Part shown: positions 43,863 through 53,383 of the stretch, piece after piece
Layout: every line of letters starts with the position of its first letter
Position numbering within the stretch: the stretch's first letter is position 1
DNA from: Bacteroidales bacterium
GTDB lineage: Bacteria; Bacteroidota; Bacteroidia; Bacteroidales; P3
NCBI GenBank assembly: GCA_031262295.1
Contig: JAISIA010000007.1
Coordinates: forward strand, 1 to 64,000
Direction: 5' to 3'
DNA length: 64,000 nt
Made by a program: the position numbers and the translations under genes
Notes under the pieces: model-generated
What the model was told of the DNA's origin: nothing
Seen by the model: only the letters and a program-made list of their open reading frames with translations
The model's database searches: none

Positions 43863-46034
43863 ATGGCAAAAAAAATATCTTTTAAATTAAAACCCCTAAC
43901 AAAAAACAATATATGGGAGTATTTATTCTACTTCCTTTCTGCAATATCCTTGATTTTGCTTTTGACTTTAAGTCAAGATGCAGGTATTTCAGGAGATGAG
44001 TTCTATCATTATGAGCAAGCAGAAAATGTTTATAAGTATTATGCCTCCTGTGGAGAAGATTCCACAGCAGCAGTTATAACAGAGAAATATAACCTTCCTT
44101 ATTATGGACAGAGCATTGATAATCTTGCATACTTTATAACTAAGACTTTTAATATTGATAATTATATGGAATTTAGACATAGTCTTAATTCCTTTATGGG
44201 ATGGTTAGCAATTCTGTTCTTGGGATTATTAATTAAGAGGATTGCAGGTTGGAGAGCGGGAGTCTTTGCCATTATTTTAATGATGGTCTCTCCTCGTTTT
44301 ATTGGTCATAGTTTTAATAATCTCAAAGACCTTCCTTTGGCTACGGCAACTATAATGTCAATTTACTACATAGTAAAGTTCTTAGATAGCTTGCCAAAAA
44401 TTAGAATTTCCACTGCCATTATGCTATCTTTTTCAATTGCCTTAGCAATTAGTATTCGTGTAGGTGGGCTTATAGTTATTGGATATTTTGCTCTTTTTGC
44501 CTTGGTTTATTATTTTTGGAAACAAAAATCTTTAAAGAAAGAATTTCTTAGAGTGTTTCTTTGGGGTATAGCCATTGTTATTGTGGGCTATTTCGCTGCA
44601 ATTTTGTCTTGGCCCTTTGGCATGAAGGCACCTATTGATAATACTAAGGAGACCTTAGATAGTATGACAAAGTTTGCTATTGCAATTCGTCAAATATATG
44701 AAGGCTCGTCTCAATGGTCTGATATTCTTCCATGGTATTATACGCCTAAATTCATTCTTACAACAGTGCCTTTGGTTGTTTTAGCAGGAGCTTTGCTTGG
44801 AGTTATCTTTATGTTTAAGGATAAGGAAAAATGGTTCTACTACTTTGTTCTTGTATTTTCTTTTGTATTTCCTATATTCTGGATAGTAATTAATAATTCC
44901 AATGTTTATGGAGGTTGGCGTCATGCAATCTTTGCTTATCCTCCTTTGGTTGGATTAGCAGCATTAGGGATAGATTACTTTAAGAAGGGAAAATTACAGA
45001 TTATTATCCTTTCTGCCTTTGGGCTTTTGACTATTCCACCTATATATCACATTGTGAAAAATCATCCTTATGAATATGTATATTTTAATGAGCTTTCAGG
45101 AGGAATGGAAAAAGCATACGGAAATTATGAATTGGACTACTACTATCATTCTTTAAGGGAAGCATCTCTGTGGGTTATAGATAACGCACAAAAAGATAGT
45201 CTAACCTTAGGAGATAAAATTGTTGTTGCTTGCTGGCATCCAAAACCAATTCAATACTATCTTAGGAAGGATACTGCAAAATTTGAAACTGCCTTTATAA
45301 GATATAATGAAAGAGGAGAAAGTAATTGGGACTATGCAATAATTAGTAATACTGGAATATATCCTGAACAACTTAGAAATGGAACATTCCCTCCTAAGAA
45401 TACAGTTAAAGAGATTTTAGTTGATGGAAAACCAATTTGTATTGTTGTTAAAAGAACAAATAAGGATGATTTTAAAGCTACACAACTAAAAAATCAGGGA
45501 TTAGTTGATGAGGCTATTCCTTATTATCAAAGTGCAATAAGGGCAGATGGAAAGAATGAAACAGCACTAATTAATCTGGGAGAGATTTATCTTAGAAAGA
45601 ATAATTTTGATAGTGTAATTATGCTTATGGATAACCTACTTTCATTCTCTCCAAAGGCGGAAAATGCAAATTATTTCAAGGCTTATGCTCTTATGGGCAA
45701 GAAAGAATATGATAAGGCTATTGATATTTGTAACAAAATAATAAAAGATAATTTCAAATATCAAGGAGCATATTCTTTGGCTGCAAATATTAAACTTCAA
45801 CAACAAGACCTTGTTGGTGCAGAGGGCTATTTAAATGGATTAATTGATATAGAACGCTACGACAATCAAACAATTCAACAGCTTTTAGCAATCTATCGCG
45901 CTTACGGATTAGATGAAAGAAATTCTTATGTTAAGCTCTACTCTCTTCTTTCCAAGCACTACGAAGAAAAAGGTAATGAAAAGGCAGCAGAAGAATATAG
46001 AAATGCAATAAAACAAATTTATAATAATAGATAA
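43863..46034 (+). CDS. GT-C (GT39/PMT-like) glycosyltransferase with C-terminal TPR domain
   Basis: A 723-residue membrane protein. About 11 membrane helices span residues 20-410. The first outside loop carries the acidic pair in DAGISGDEFYHYEQ, the usual catalytic site of GT-C enzymes that use polyprenyl-phosphate sugars; SPRFIGHSFNNLKDLPLA and GGWRHAIFAYPPLVGLAA are further family segments. Residues about 420-530 are periplasmic and 540-720 form at least four tetratricopeptide repeats (EAIPYYQSAIRADGKNETALINLG). The TPR part may bring in a protein acceptor. Paired with the GT2 gene. Whether it modifies protein or glycan is not known. Confidence 0.85.
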   Translation: MAKKISFKLKPLTKNNIWEYLFYFLSAISLILLLTLSQDAGISGDEFYHYEQAENVYKYYASCGEDSTAAVITEKYNLPYYGQSIDNLAYFITKTFNIDNYMEFRHSLNSFMGWLAILFLGLLIKRIAGWRAGVFAIILMMVSPRFIGHSFNNLKDLPLATATIMSIYYIVKFLDSLPKIRISTAIMLSFSIALAISIRVGGLIVIGYFALFALVYYFWKQKSLKKEFLRVFLWGIAIVIVGYFAAILSWPFGMKAPIDNTKETLDSMTKFAIAIRQIYEGSSQWSDILPWYYTPKFILTTVPLVVLAGALLGVIFMFKDKEKWFYYFVLVFSFVFPIFWIVINNSNVYGGWRHAIFAYPPLVGLAALGIDYFKKGKLQIIILSAFGLLTIPPIYHIVKNHPYEYVYFNELSGGMEKAYGNYELDYYYHSLREASLWVIDNAQKDSLTLGDKIVVACWHPKPIQYYLRKDTAKFETAFIRYNERGESNWDYAIISNTGIYPEQLRNGTFPPKNTVKEILVDGKPICIVVKRTNKDDFKATQLKNQGLVDEAIPYYQSAIRADGKNETALINLGEIYLRKNNFDSVIMLMDNLLSFSPKAENANYFKAYALMGKKEYDKAIDICNKIIKDNFKYQGAYSLAANIKLQQQDLVGAEGYLNGLIDIERYDNQTIQQLLAIYRAYGLDERNSYVKLYSLLSKHYEEKGNEKAAEEYRNAIKQIYNNR

Positions 46035-46058
46035 TAAACTTTATAAAACTTTAGAAAA

Positions 46059-47219
46059 ATGAAAGCAATACAAGTAAAAAACGGCATATACTGGGTTGGT
46101 GCCATAGATTGGAGATTAAGAAACTTCCATGGATATTTAACACAAAGAGGTTCCACATACAATGCGTATCTTATCTTAGATGAGAAAAACGTATTAATAG
46201 ATACAGTTAAAGGATACCTAACAACAGAACTTATAGAGAGAATATCGGATATTATAGATCCTAAAAAAATAGATTATGTTGTTTCAAACCATGTTGAAAT
46301 GGATCATTCAGGAGCTATGCCTGCAATAATGAAACTTTTGCCCAATGCAAAGGTTATTACATCCCAACAAGGGGAAAAAGAACATAGACTAATTTATAAG
46401 GAGGATTGGAATTTTCAAGTGGTTAAATCAGGCGATAGTATAAATATTGGAAAGAGAAATCTCAACTTTGTTATGACTCCAATGGTTCATTGGCCAGATA
46501 ATATGGTGACATATTGTCCAGAAGAAAAGATGTTGTTTTCAAATGATGCCTTTGGACAACATATAGCCTCTTCTGAGAGATTTGATAATGAGTATCCGCT
46601 TGAAACAATTGTGGAAGAGGCAAAGAAATATTATGCAAATATTGTCCTACCTTATTCTTCTCAGGTTATAGGTGTAATGGAAATTGTGAGGAAATTAGAT
46701 TTGGAAATGATATGTCCAAGTCATGGAATAATATGGAAAGAGCATTTAAATACCATTTTAGAGAATTACGAAAAATGGTCTTCTAATAGGACGGACAAAA
46801 AAGCAGTTATTGTTTATGACACAATGTGGGATTCAACTGAAAAGATAGCACAAGTAATTAAGGAGGCATTCGAAGATAAGGGGTATCACTATTGTTACTA
46901 TGATTTAAAGGATACTCACATCTCAGATATTATGACTCAGATTATGGAAGCTGAATATATTTGTGTTGGATCTCCAACATTGAACAAGGGAATCCTTCCA
47001 AATGTTGCAGCATTTCTTACATATCTTCAAGGATTAGCTCCAAAGGATAGAAAGGCTTTGCTATTTGGAAGCTACGGATGGGCGAAAAATAATATGACAG
47101 TTTTGGAAAGATATATGGAAGAAAGCAAAATTGAGGTAGTATATAAAACAAATATTAATTTCATTCCTTCAAAGGAACAACTAAATACAATAAAACAAGA
47201 AGTTGCAGATATAATATAA
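46059..47219 (+). CDS. FprA-type flavodiiron protein
   Basis: A 386-residue enzyme that reduces oxygen to water or nitric oxide to nitrous oxide with a diiron site and FMN. The N-terminal MBL-like domain has iron ligands in NHVEMDHSGAMP, the His of PMVHWPDNM, the Asp of FSNDAFGQH and the His of CPSHGIIW. The flavodoxin domain (about 250-386) starts with VIVYDTMWDSTEKIAQ and includes GSPTLNKGILP and GSYGWAKN. There is no rubredoxin fusion. Cytosolic; it protects anaerobes. It is 25 bp after the GT-C gene and 19 bp before the desulfidase gene. Confidence 0.96.
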   Translation: MKAIQVKNGIYWVGAIDWRLRNFHGYLTQRGSTYNAYLILDEKNVLIDTVKGYLTTELIERISDIIDPKKIDYVVSNHVEMDHSGAMPAIMKLLPNAKVITSQQGEKEHRLIYKEDWNFQVVKSGDSINIGKRNLNFVMTPMVHWPDNMVTYCPEEKMLFSNDAFGQHIASSERFDNEYPLETIVEEAKKYYANIVLPYSSQVIGVMEIVRKLDLEMICPSHGIIWKEHLNTILENYEKWSSNRTDKKAVIVYDTMWDSTEKIAQVIKEAFEDKGYHYCYYDLKDTHISDIMTQIMEAEYICVGSPTLNKGILPNVAAFLTYLQGLAPKDRKALLFGSYGWAKNNMTVLERYMEESKIEVVYKTNINFIPSKEQLNTIKQEVADII

Positions 47220-47237
47220 ATTCTTTAATGATTTAAA

Positions 47238-48506
47238 ATGATAAACTATAATCAAATTAATGACATTTTAAAAGAAAATATCATTATGGCTTTGGGTTGT
47301 ACAGAACCCGTAGCTGTTGCTCTATCTGTTGCCAAAGCAAAAGAAATTCTTGGCAAAAAAGTAAATAGGGTTGTATTAAAACTAAGTGGCAACGTAATTA
47401 AAAATGCTATGGGAGTAGGTATTCCTTCCACTGATATGATAGGATTACCCATTGCAGTTGCTCTTTCTGTTGTTGGAGGGGAAAGCTATAAGGAATTACA
47501 GGTCTTAGATAATGCTTCAAGCAATTTAGTTGAGGCAAAAAATTGGCTAAGCAATCACAAGGTGGATATACAACTTAAAGAAACTTCTGAAAAACTCTAC
47601 ATAGAGGCTATTTGTTTTAATGAAGACGAACAATATTTTTCAAGAGCAATTATAAAGTATTCTCACACCAATTTCATATTTTTAGAAAATAATGAAGGTA
47701 TTATTCTTGATAAGAATAATGATAGTGAGCTTTCAGAGGAGAATAATGATGAAAAATTAATGTCTTTAACCACAGATATAGTTTATAATTTTGCAAAGAC
47801 AGCTAATTTGGATGATATACGTTGGCTATTAGATGCAGCAAAGACAAACCTTATTGCATCAGAAGAAGGATTAAAGGGAACTTATGGCTTAAAGGCAGGA
47901 TACCTTATTTTAAAAGATGAAGGAAATTCATTAAGACAAAGAATAATTGCTAAGACTGTTGCAGCCTCAGATGCAAGAATGTCGGGAGCAAAAGCAGCAG
48001 TTTATAGTAATTTTGGAAGCGGGAATCAAGGAATAACTTGTTCCTTGCCCGTCCTTCTTTTTGCAAAAGAAATAAATGCCTCAGAGGAGGAAACAATTCG
48101 GGGACTTACTCTTTCAAATCTAATGTCAATATACATAAAAAGTCACATTGGACGCCTTTCTGCCCTTTGTGGAATTGTAAATGCTTCTATAGGGGTTGCA
48201 TCTTCCATTGTTTTTCTTCAAAAAGGAACACTCAATCAAATACGTTTTGCAATAAACAATATGATTAATACCATAACGGGAATGATATGCGATGGAGCTA
48301 AACCAAGTTGTGCTTTGAAAATTTCAGCAGGATTAAACTCTGCATTTGATTCAGCTTTGCTCGCATTGAATAATATTTGTGTTGATAAAACTGATGGTAT
48401 TGCCTCCCCTGATGCAGATAAATCCATTTTAACTCTTGGTGAAATTGGAAGAAATTATATGAATGAAACAGACAAAGCAATACTCCATATAATGGTAAAT
48501 AAATAG
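47238..48506 (+). CDS. L-cysteine desulfidase / serine dehydratase alpha-like (UPF0597)
   Basis: A 422-residue protein of the CyuA/YhaM family, which breaks L-cysteine to pyruvate, ammonia and sulfide using a 4Fe-4S cluster. Cys candidates for the cluster are in MALGCTEPVAVALS (residue about 21), GNQGITCSLPV, ALCGIVNAS and MICDGAKPSCALKI. Length and order match the family. As the cluster is oxygen-sensitive, pairing with the flavodiiron gene just upstream makes sense in an anaerobe, though that is inference. It converges with the DUF3298 gene 20 bp away. Confidence 0.9.
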   Translation: MINYNQINDILKENIIMALGCTEPVAVALSVAKAKEILGKKVNRVVLKLSGNVIKNAMGVGIPSTDMIGLPIAVALSVVGGESYKELQVLDNASSNLVEAKNWLSNHKVDIQLKETSEKLYIEAICFNEDEQYFSRAIIKYSHTNFIFLENNEGIILDKNNDSELSEENNDEKLMSLTTDIVYNFAKTANLDDIRWLLDAAKTNLIASEEGLKGTYGLKAGYLILKDEGNSLRQRIIAKTVAASDARMSGAKAAVYSNFGSGNQGITCSLPVLLFAKEINASEEETIRGLTLSNLMSIYIKSHIGRLSALCGIVNASIGVASSIVFLQKGTLNQIRFAINNMINTITGMICDGAKPSCALKISAGLNSAFDSALLALNNICVDKTDGIASPDADKSILTLGEIGRNYMNETDKAILHIMVNK

Positions 48507-48525
48507 GATTATTGTTTATTTCTTA

Positions 48526-49341
48526 TTAATCATCCGAATCATCTATTTGAGCTGGTATCTTCTCTATAAAATCCTTGTTTAAGTAGGGAGTAAGTTTAAC
48601 ATAAGGAACTTTTAGGTAGGTTATTCCAGAAGAATAAGGACGTATTTCATATACATTATATACAAAGACTATATCATTTTGAGTTAGGTATATATTATCT
48701 GTAACAAAGAAGGCGTCTTTGTCCAACAGATTTAAATCAGAAACATTTATAACTGCCTCTTGCAACAAAAGTTGTTTTAATAACATATCTTTAAATGTTG
48801 GACCATCTATCTTGGAATTATCAAATATATCTGAAAATCTAAGAGTTTTTCTTGCTTTTATATCATAATTTATGTAGGTGACACCATAAAGTCCGTGTGC
48901 TCCTCCAAGAAAATGTGAAGAATAAAAGGCATAAGAACAGAAATTATTATTTTCATAAACGAAACTATCATTAACTATGTATGATAATTCTTTGTAGGGA
49001 TTATTACTTAGGTAAGAAAAATCGTAATTAGCATCCAAATAATTTATAAGGCTATCCTTAATATTTGAATAAAGAGCATCTAATATCTTTTCTTGCGGTT
49101 CCTTATTAGTTATGTTTTTTATTATTTCATTACGTAAAAAACAAGAGCTGCTATCCTTGCATACGGGAAGGGTAATATCTACTGATAGCTCTAAGCGAAC
49201 TCTATTTACGCTATCATAATCTATTGTCTCTTTTTTTGTTAATCTTTCCTTTTCAAAGACTTTTTTTTCTGTTTCTTTCTTACAAGAATGTAATGATATT
49301 ACTAAGAATATCATTATTGCAATTGTAGTTAATTTTCTCAT
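48526..49341 (-). CDS. DUF3298/DUF4163 lipoprotein (RsiV-like)
   Basis: A 271-residue lipoprotein: lipobox ISLHSC near residue 19, then a Lys/Glu-rich linker. Residues about 50-145 match DUF4163 and 150-255 the DUF3298 domain, with SSHFLGGAHGLYGVTYINYD as the clearest signature; RsiV, an anti-sigma factor of Bacillus that binds lysozyme, shares this fold. In Bacteroidota these proteins are stand-alone lipoproteins with no sigma factor next to them. Last gene of the run from purL, 32 bp after lptC. Ligand unknown. Confidence 0.82.
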   Translation of the reverse strand: MRKLTTIAIMIFLVISLHSCKKETEKKVFEKERLTKKETIDYDSVNRVRLELSVDITLPVCKDSSSCFLRNEIIKNITNKEPQEKILDALYSNIKDSLINYLDANYDFSYLSNNPYKELSYIVNDSFVYENNNFCSYAFYSSHFLGGAHGLYGVTYINYDIKARKTLRFSDIFDNSKIDGPTFKDMLLKQLLLQEAVINVSDLNLLDKDAFFVTDNIYLTQNDIVFVYNVYEIRPYSSGITYLKVPYVKLTPYLNKDFIEKIPAQIDDSDD

Positions 49342-49373
49342 TTTACTTGTTTTCTTTTTGTTTTTTATAGTTT

Positions 49374-49922
49374 TTAATCATCTTCTTTAACAACTTGAAT
49401 ACCTCTATGGTTTTTTATTCTTACGCTATCCATATTTTCGCTACTTATAAAACCATCTCCGTAGGCTATTCCGCTTGCACTATTTCTTTGTACCTTTTTT
49501 TCAGAGGAAACAATTTTCAAATCTCTGTCCCAAATTAAATCTTGGCAATAAATAGTATCTTCATTGTTGTAATTTATTATTACTATACTATCTCTTAAAT
49601 AAACCTTATTGCTATTATTGTAGTTAATTGCATAGTTTGCAACAAGGGTTGATTTAATTGTCATATCTTCATTAAAGAATTTTACCTTTACTCCTTTTGG
49701 AAATATCATCCTTGCACTATCACCTTCATAGCTTTGAATCAAAGGAGACTTTATTTCAACCTCAACTTCTCCATTTTGGCTTCTAAATATGTGTGCTTGT
49801 TTAATTATTTGAGAAGGACTATTATCTTTTTTTTGAGATATTTTATTTTTTGTTTTATTTTCACAAGAGAAAAAACAAAGAAATGAAAACACACTTATAA
49901 GTATTAATAAATATGTTTTCAT
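49374..49922 (-). CDS. lptC: LPS export protein LptC
   Basis: A 182-residue protein that passes LPS from the LptB2FG transporter to the periplasmic bridge. It begins with a lipobox (FLCFFSC, Cys near 20), so it is a lipoprotein rather than the bitopic form of E. coli. Residues about 40-175 are a beta jelly-roll: EVEVEIKSPLIQSYEGDSARMIFPKG and NNEDTIYCQDLIWDRDLKIVSSEKKV are typical LptC strands. Gene order TPR protein-lptC-DUF3298 places it in a broad envelope operon. LptD is encoded at 17.4 kb. Confidence 0.92.
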   Translation of the reverse strand: MKTYLLILISVFSFLCFFSCENKTKNKISQKKDNSPSQIIKQAHIFRSQNGEVEVEIKSPLIQSYEGDSARMIFPKGVKVKFFNEDMTIKSTLVANYAINYNNSNKVYLRDSIVIINYNNEDTIYCQDLIWDRDLKIVSSEKKVQRNSASGIAYGDGFISSENMDSVRIKNHRGIQVVKEDD

Positions 49923-49962
49923 TTCCTTAGTTTTTTATTCTTAAACTTAATGTTTATAATTA

Positions 49963-51312
49963 CTATCTTAATCTCACCGTTGTTGTTTCCCCTATCCAAC
50001 ATCCAACTGTGTAGGATTGTCCATTGGTTATTTCATAGAAGAAAGCATTTTCTGTTGTTGGCCATTGCCCTTGTGCAGAACGCATCAAAGCATCACACTT
50101 TTCCGAAATTGAAGGATCCAATTCCTTAGCTTTTCTTGCCTTATCGTAAGCTGCCCAAGCTGCTCCTCTAATCTTTCCTTCATGGGATGCACATGAAGCC
50201 GCAGAAGAAAGATACATATAAGCGATACAATAAAGAGCTTCTCCTTCTTTTGAGGCATCATATTTTGATACTTCATAAAATGCACTTCTTGCTTGTGAAT
50301 ATTGGTTTGTTGCCATCAATGTTTGTGCCCAAAGCAAACATGCTTTTGCTTTATCATCATCATTAGTTGCCTTATCCAATGCTTCTTTAAAGAAATCAAC
50401 TGCTTCTTTTTGTCTATCTCTTCCAACCAACATTTGTCCCATCATTAAGGCTGACTTGGAACTTGGATCTAATTTATGTAGGTTTTCTGTTGCATTAAAG
50501 AATAGATCTGTTTTAATACATCCTTTCTTTTCTAATGCTGTTGTAATTTTCTTTAATAGTTCTAAGTTGTTTGGTTCTTTATCAAATTTTGCCTGATAAA
50601 TTGGAGCAATCTTATCACAAGAAGCAAAAGGTTCAATTATTTGTTCTATTGCTAAAATATATTCTTTTATCCTTGCTTGATTCTTTGTATCGTTCATCTT
50701 TTTTGCCTCTTCTAAGGAGTATTCCAAAGATTCAGAAGCGTAATCGTAGGCATCAAACAAAGCACTCATTTGTTCTTCATTTGCATTTATTGATTTTAGA
50801 TATTCAAAACAAGACTTTAAGTAAAGAGGTTTATAAGGGTCATCCAAATCCTTACCATTTTCTCCTCCCTTTTCCACTGCTTGCTTAAATAGATTATAGA
50901 TTTTCTCCTTTTCATTCGGTCTTAACTCAGAAAGATCTTTTGCTTTTCTTGCAATGTTATTAGCTTCTTGACCAAAATATTCTGTTCTTTTATCATATAA
51001 AGCCAAGAGTTCGTCTATGTATTTTTGTTGATCTTGAGCACTTGCAGTAACAATCATATTTTTTAGTATGACTGCACCACGGATATAATTATTTATATGA
51101 TATTTTGGACAGAATTTAATTGTGTTTTTCCAAGGTTCATAAGCGTCCTTGTAGTTTTTTTGATCATAAAATTCTTGATATAGGGATAGATTAACTATAC
51201 ACTCTATACTATCCTCAGGTGTTGCACCAAATTTTTGAGCATAACTTTTATTATTTAAAGCTGCCACCATTACAACTAATGTAAATAGATATAAAATCCT
51301 TTTCATCTTCAT
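49963..51312 (-). CDS. Secreted tetratricopeptide-repeat protein
   Basis: A 449-residue protein with a signal peptide (1 to about 25, ending KSYAQ; either of two close ATGs could start it). The mature part is alpha-helical, with TPR-like repeats near 150-190, 270-350 and 350-410 (KACLLWAQTLMATNQYSQARSAFYEVSKYD). The C-terminal region ends TVGCWIGETTTVRLR. Similar TPR proteins sit before lptC in other Bacteroidota, so a scaffold role in the envelope is possible. No enzyme motif. Function unknown. Confidence 0.8.
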   Translation of the reverse strand: MKMKRILYLFTLVVMVAALNNKSYAQKFGATPEDSIECIVNLSLYQEFYDQKNYKDAYEPWKNTIKFCPKYHINNYIRGAVILKNMIVTASAQDQQKYIDELLALYDKRTEYFGQEANNIARKAKDLSELRPNEKEKIYNLFKQAVEKGGENGKDLDDPYKPLYLKSCFEYLKSINANEEQMSALFDAYDYASESLEYSLEEAKKMNDTKNQARIKEYILAIEQIIEPFASCDKIAPIYQAKFDKEPNNLELLKKITTALEKKGCIKTDLFFNATENLHKLDPSSKSALMMGQMLVGRDRQKEAVDFFKEALDKATNDDDKAKACLLWAQTLMATNQYSQARSAFYEVSKYDASKEGEALYCIAYMYLSSAASCASHEGKIRGAAWAAYDKARKAKELDPSISEKCDALMRSAQGQWPTTENAFFYEITNGQSYTVGCWIGETTTVRLR

Positions 51313-51338
51313 TAAAATATTCTTTATTTAATTAATTT

Positions 51339-52616
51339 TTATTGATACTTACGTTTGAAAAACCAAAGATCCTTTGCAGAAAAAGAAAGACCTATTCTAA
51401 AAATATCTTCTTTTATCAAATTATTATATGTTGTTCCTTTTTTCAAATATTCAAAACTAATATTAACCATAGTGTTTGTCTTCTTTATTGGAAAACCTAT
51501 CCCAAGACTAACGCCATATTGATTTATTTTTTTTGTGTTAAATTCCAACATTCCACTATCATAAAACACTCCTAATCTATATACGCTCTTTTGGAAAAAG
51601 TTTCCATAAGCGTCAGGTTTATATTCCCCACCAAGTGATACCTTTATATTATCAACCAAATTTTGATTTATATAATCTGTTTGAAGTTTAAATTCTGACC
51701 AACGAACATATCTTGCATCAAAACCAAAGAAGAAATTATTCAATCTTTCGTATGATAGACCAACACCTAAGGTTGAAGGATAGGTTATGTGATTTGAAGA
51801 ATTTACTGTCTTTATTTCATCTTGCATATAGTCCAAACCAGCACTTGTTGTAAAGGTATAGCGAGTTAGGACATTATCTGTTGGAAATTTTGATTTAAAA
51901 TCATAAACCAAACCTAACCCTAAATTATCTCCATTTTTTAATTGATAGAAATATTGTAAGCCCAAACTTATATTAAATGCATTTACGTGATAATTATTCT
52001 CTACTCGGGAGGAATACATATAGGAAGAATCGGGGAAAGATGTTGTTGAGGCTTTATAATAGTTACCAAAAATATATTCAAAGTTAGCTCCTATGGCAAG
52101 ATTTTTCTTTGGAGAGAAAGCCAAACCAAAAAATACCTTATTTAGTCCTCCATCTGCTGAATAGGTATTTGCATGTGTGCCTACAATTGTATCAATTGTG
52201 GTTTGACTTGTTGTAAAATCAACAGTGGAAATTGGCATTAAACCAAAGGCAGCTTTCAATTTTTGCCACAAAGGAAAGGCAATAGCTATATGAGATAAGG
52301 AAGTGTGATTACCATTAGAAGAATACAAACCATTGGAAATATAACTCCATTGAGAATAAAAGCCAATATCAAAAACCAAAGACATAGTATCTACTCCTGA
52401 ATATGAAGCAGGGTTGAGATAATTGATAGAGTTGTTCCTTCTAAAAGCATAACTAACTCCTCCCATTGCATTATTGATTGGATTATTAAATAAATCAACC
52501 TCTCCAATACCATATCTTGAATAGGGAGAAGATATAGAATTTTGCCCAAAAGATATATTTGGAAACAAAAAAGTTGATGCAATAAGTAAAATAAATAAAC
52601 TAATTCTTCTTAACAT
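51339..52616 (-). CDS. Outer-membrane beta-barrel protein (OmpP1/FadL-like)
   Basis: A 425-residue outer-membrane protein with a signal peptide (ending ISFGQ). The start of the mature protein, SSPYSRYGIGEVDLFNNPINNAMGGVS (split: SPYSRYGIGEVDL), with NYLNPASYSGVD, is the Bacteroidota version of the FadL-like N-terminus, followed by amphipathic strands to the end. FadL proteins move hydrophobic compounds across the outer membrane; the ligand here is unknown. Its first 17 bases overlap the end of coaX, so translation is coupled. Confidence 0.8.
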   Translation of the reverse strand: MLRRISLFILLIASTFLFPNISFGQNSISSPYSRYGIGEVDLFNNPINNAMGGVSYAFRRNNSINYLNPASYSGVDTMSLVFDIGFYSQWSYISNGLYSSNGNHTSLSHIAIAFPLWQKLKAAFGLMPISTVDFTTSQTTIDTIVGTHANTYSADGGLNKVFFGLAFSPKKNLAIGANFEYIFGNYYKASTTSFPDSSYMYSSRVENNYHVNAFNISLGLQYFYQLKNGDNLGLGLVYDFKSKFPTDNVLTRYTFTTSAGLDYMQDEIKTVNSSNHITYPSTLGVGLSYERLNNFFFGFDARYVRWSEFKLQTDYINQNLVDNIKVSLGGEYKPDAYGNFFQKSVYRLGVFYDSGMLEFNTKKINQYGVSLGIGFPIKKTNTMVNISFEYLKKGTTYNNLIKEDIFRIGLSFSAKDLWFFKRKYQ

Positions 52617-53343
52617 TGTTGTCTAATATAACGTTTAAACCTGATAGAACTAAATTTTCTTCAAGGATTGTATTCTCTCTAAAATAACTTTGCAAATATT
52701 GAGCATCACCTCCTGTAAATATAATCTTTATATCCTCATACAAGGATTTATAATAGTCAATAAAACCTTTTACTTCAAGAATTGTGCCATTGATAACTCC
52801 AGAAGAAATTGAGTTTATTGTATCATCTCCTATTATAGATTTATTTTCTTTTTGCCACTTTATCAACGGCAAAAGGTCGGTAAAATTATTTAAAGCCAAA
52901 TATTTCATATTAATTCCCAAAGAAATAGATCCTCCATAATAGACTCCGTCTTTATCAATAAAGTCTATCGTTATGCAACTTCCAGCATCTATAACCAAAC
53001 AATGGCTATATGGAAAAAGATTATTTGCTCCTACAATCCCTGCAAGGCGGTCCTTTCCTAAGGTTTTTGGGGTTTTATAATTGTTCTTTATAGGTAGAAA
53101 AAGATCATCTTCTGTACTTACAAAGGCATAATTTTGCTTTAAGAATGTTTTTATCTTCTCTGTCTCTTCATTGGTTTTGACAACAGAGGAAAATATACAT
53201 TTTTTTATTGTTGGAAATTTTTCAAGTAATAGTTCTATATCTTGAAAAGTAAGATATTCATACGCCTGTACAAAAATCAAAGTCCTGCCTGAAAATATGG
53301 CAATCTTACTTCTTGTATTTCCATTATCAATTATTAACCTCAT
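52600..53343 (-). CDS. coaX: Type III pantothenate kinase
   Basis: A 247-residue enzyme that phosphorylates pantothenate, the first step to coenzyme A. It belongs to the ASKHA fold: phosphate-binding IDNGNTRSKIAIF at the N-terminus, the GKDRLAGIVGANNLF segment and DAGSCITIDFID with catalytic Asp, then GTILEVKGFIDYY and IIFTGGDAQYL. Length is normal. First of the envelope genes behind pepC, 40 bp away. Confidence 0.96.
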   Translation of the reverse strand: MRLIIDNGNTRSKIAIFSGRTLIFVQAYEYLTFQDIELLLEKFPTIKKCIFSSVVKTNEETEKIKTFLKQNYAFVSTEDDLFLPIKNNYKTPKTLGKDRLAGIVGANNLFPYSHCLVIDAGSCITIDFIDKDGVYYGGSISLGINMKYLALNNFTDLLPLIKWQKENKSIIGDDTINSISSGVINGTILEVKGFIDYYKSLYEDIKIIFTGGDAQYLQSYFRENTILEENLVLSGLNVILDNNVKKN

Positions 53344-53383
53344 TAATACTTTTATTTATTTATTTTGTATAATAAAAAAACAA

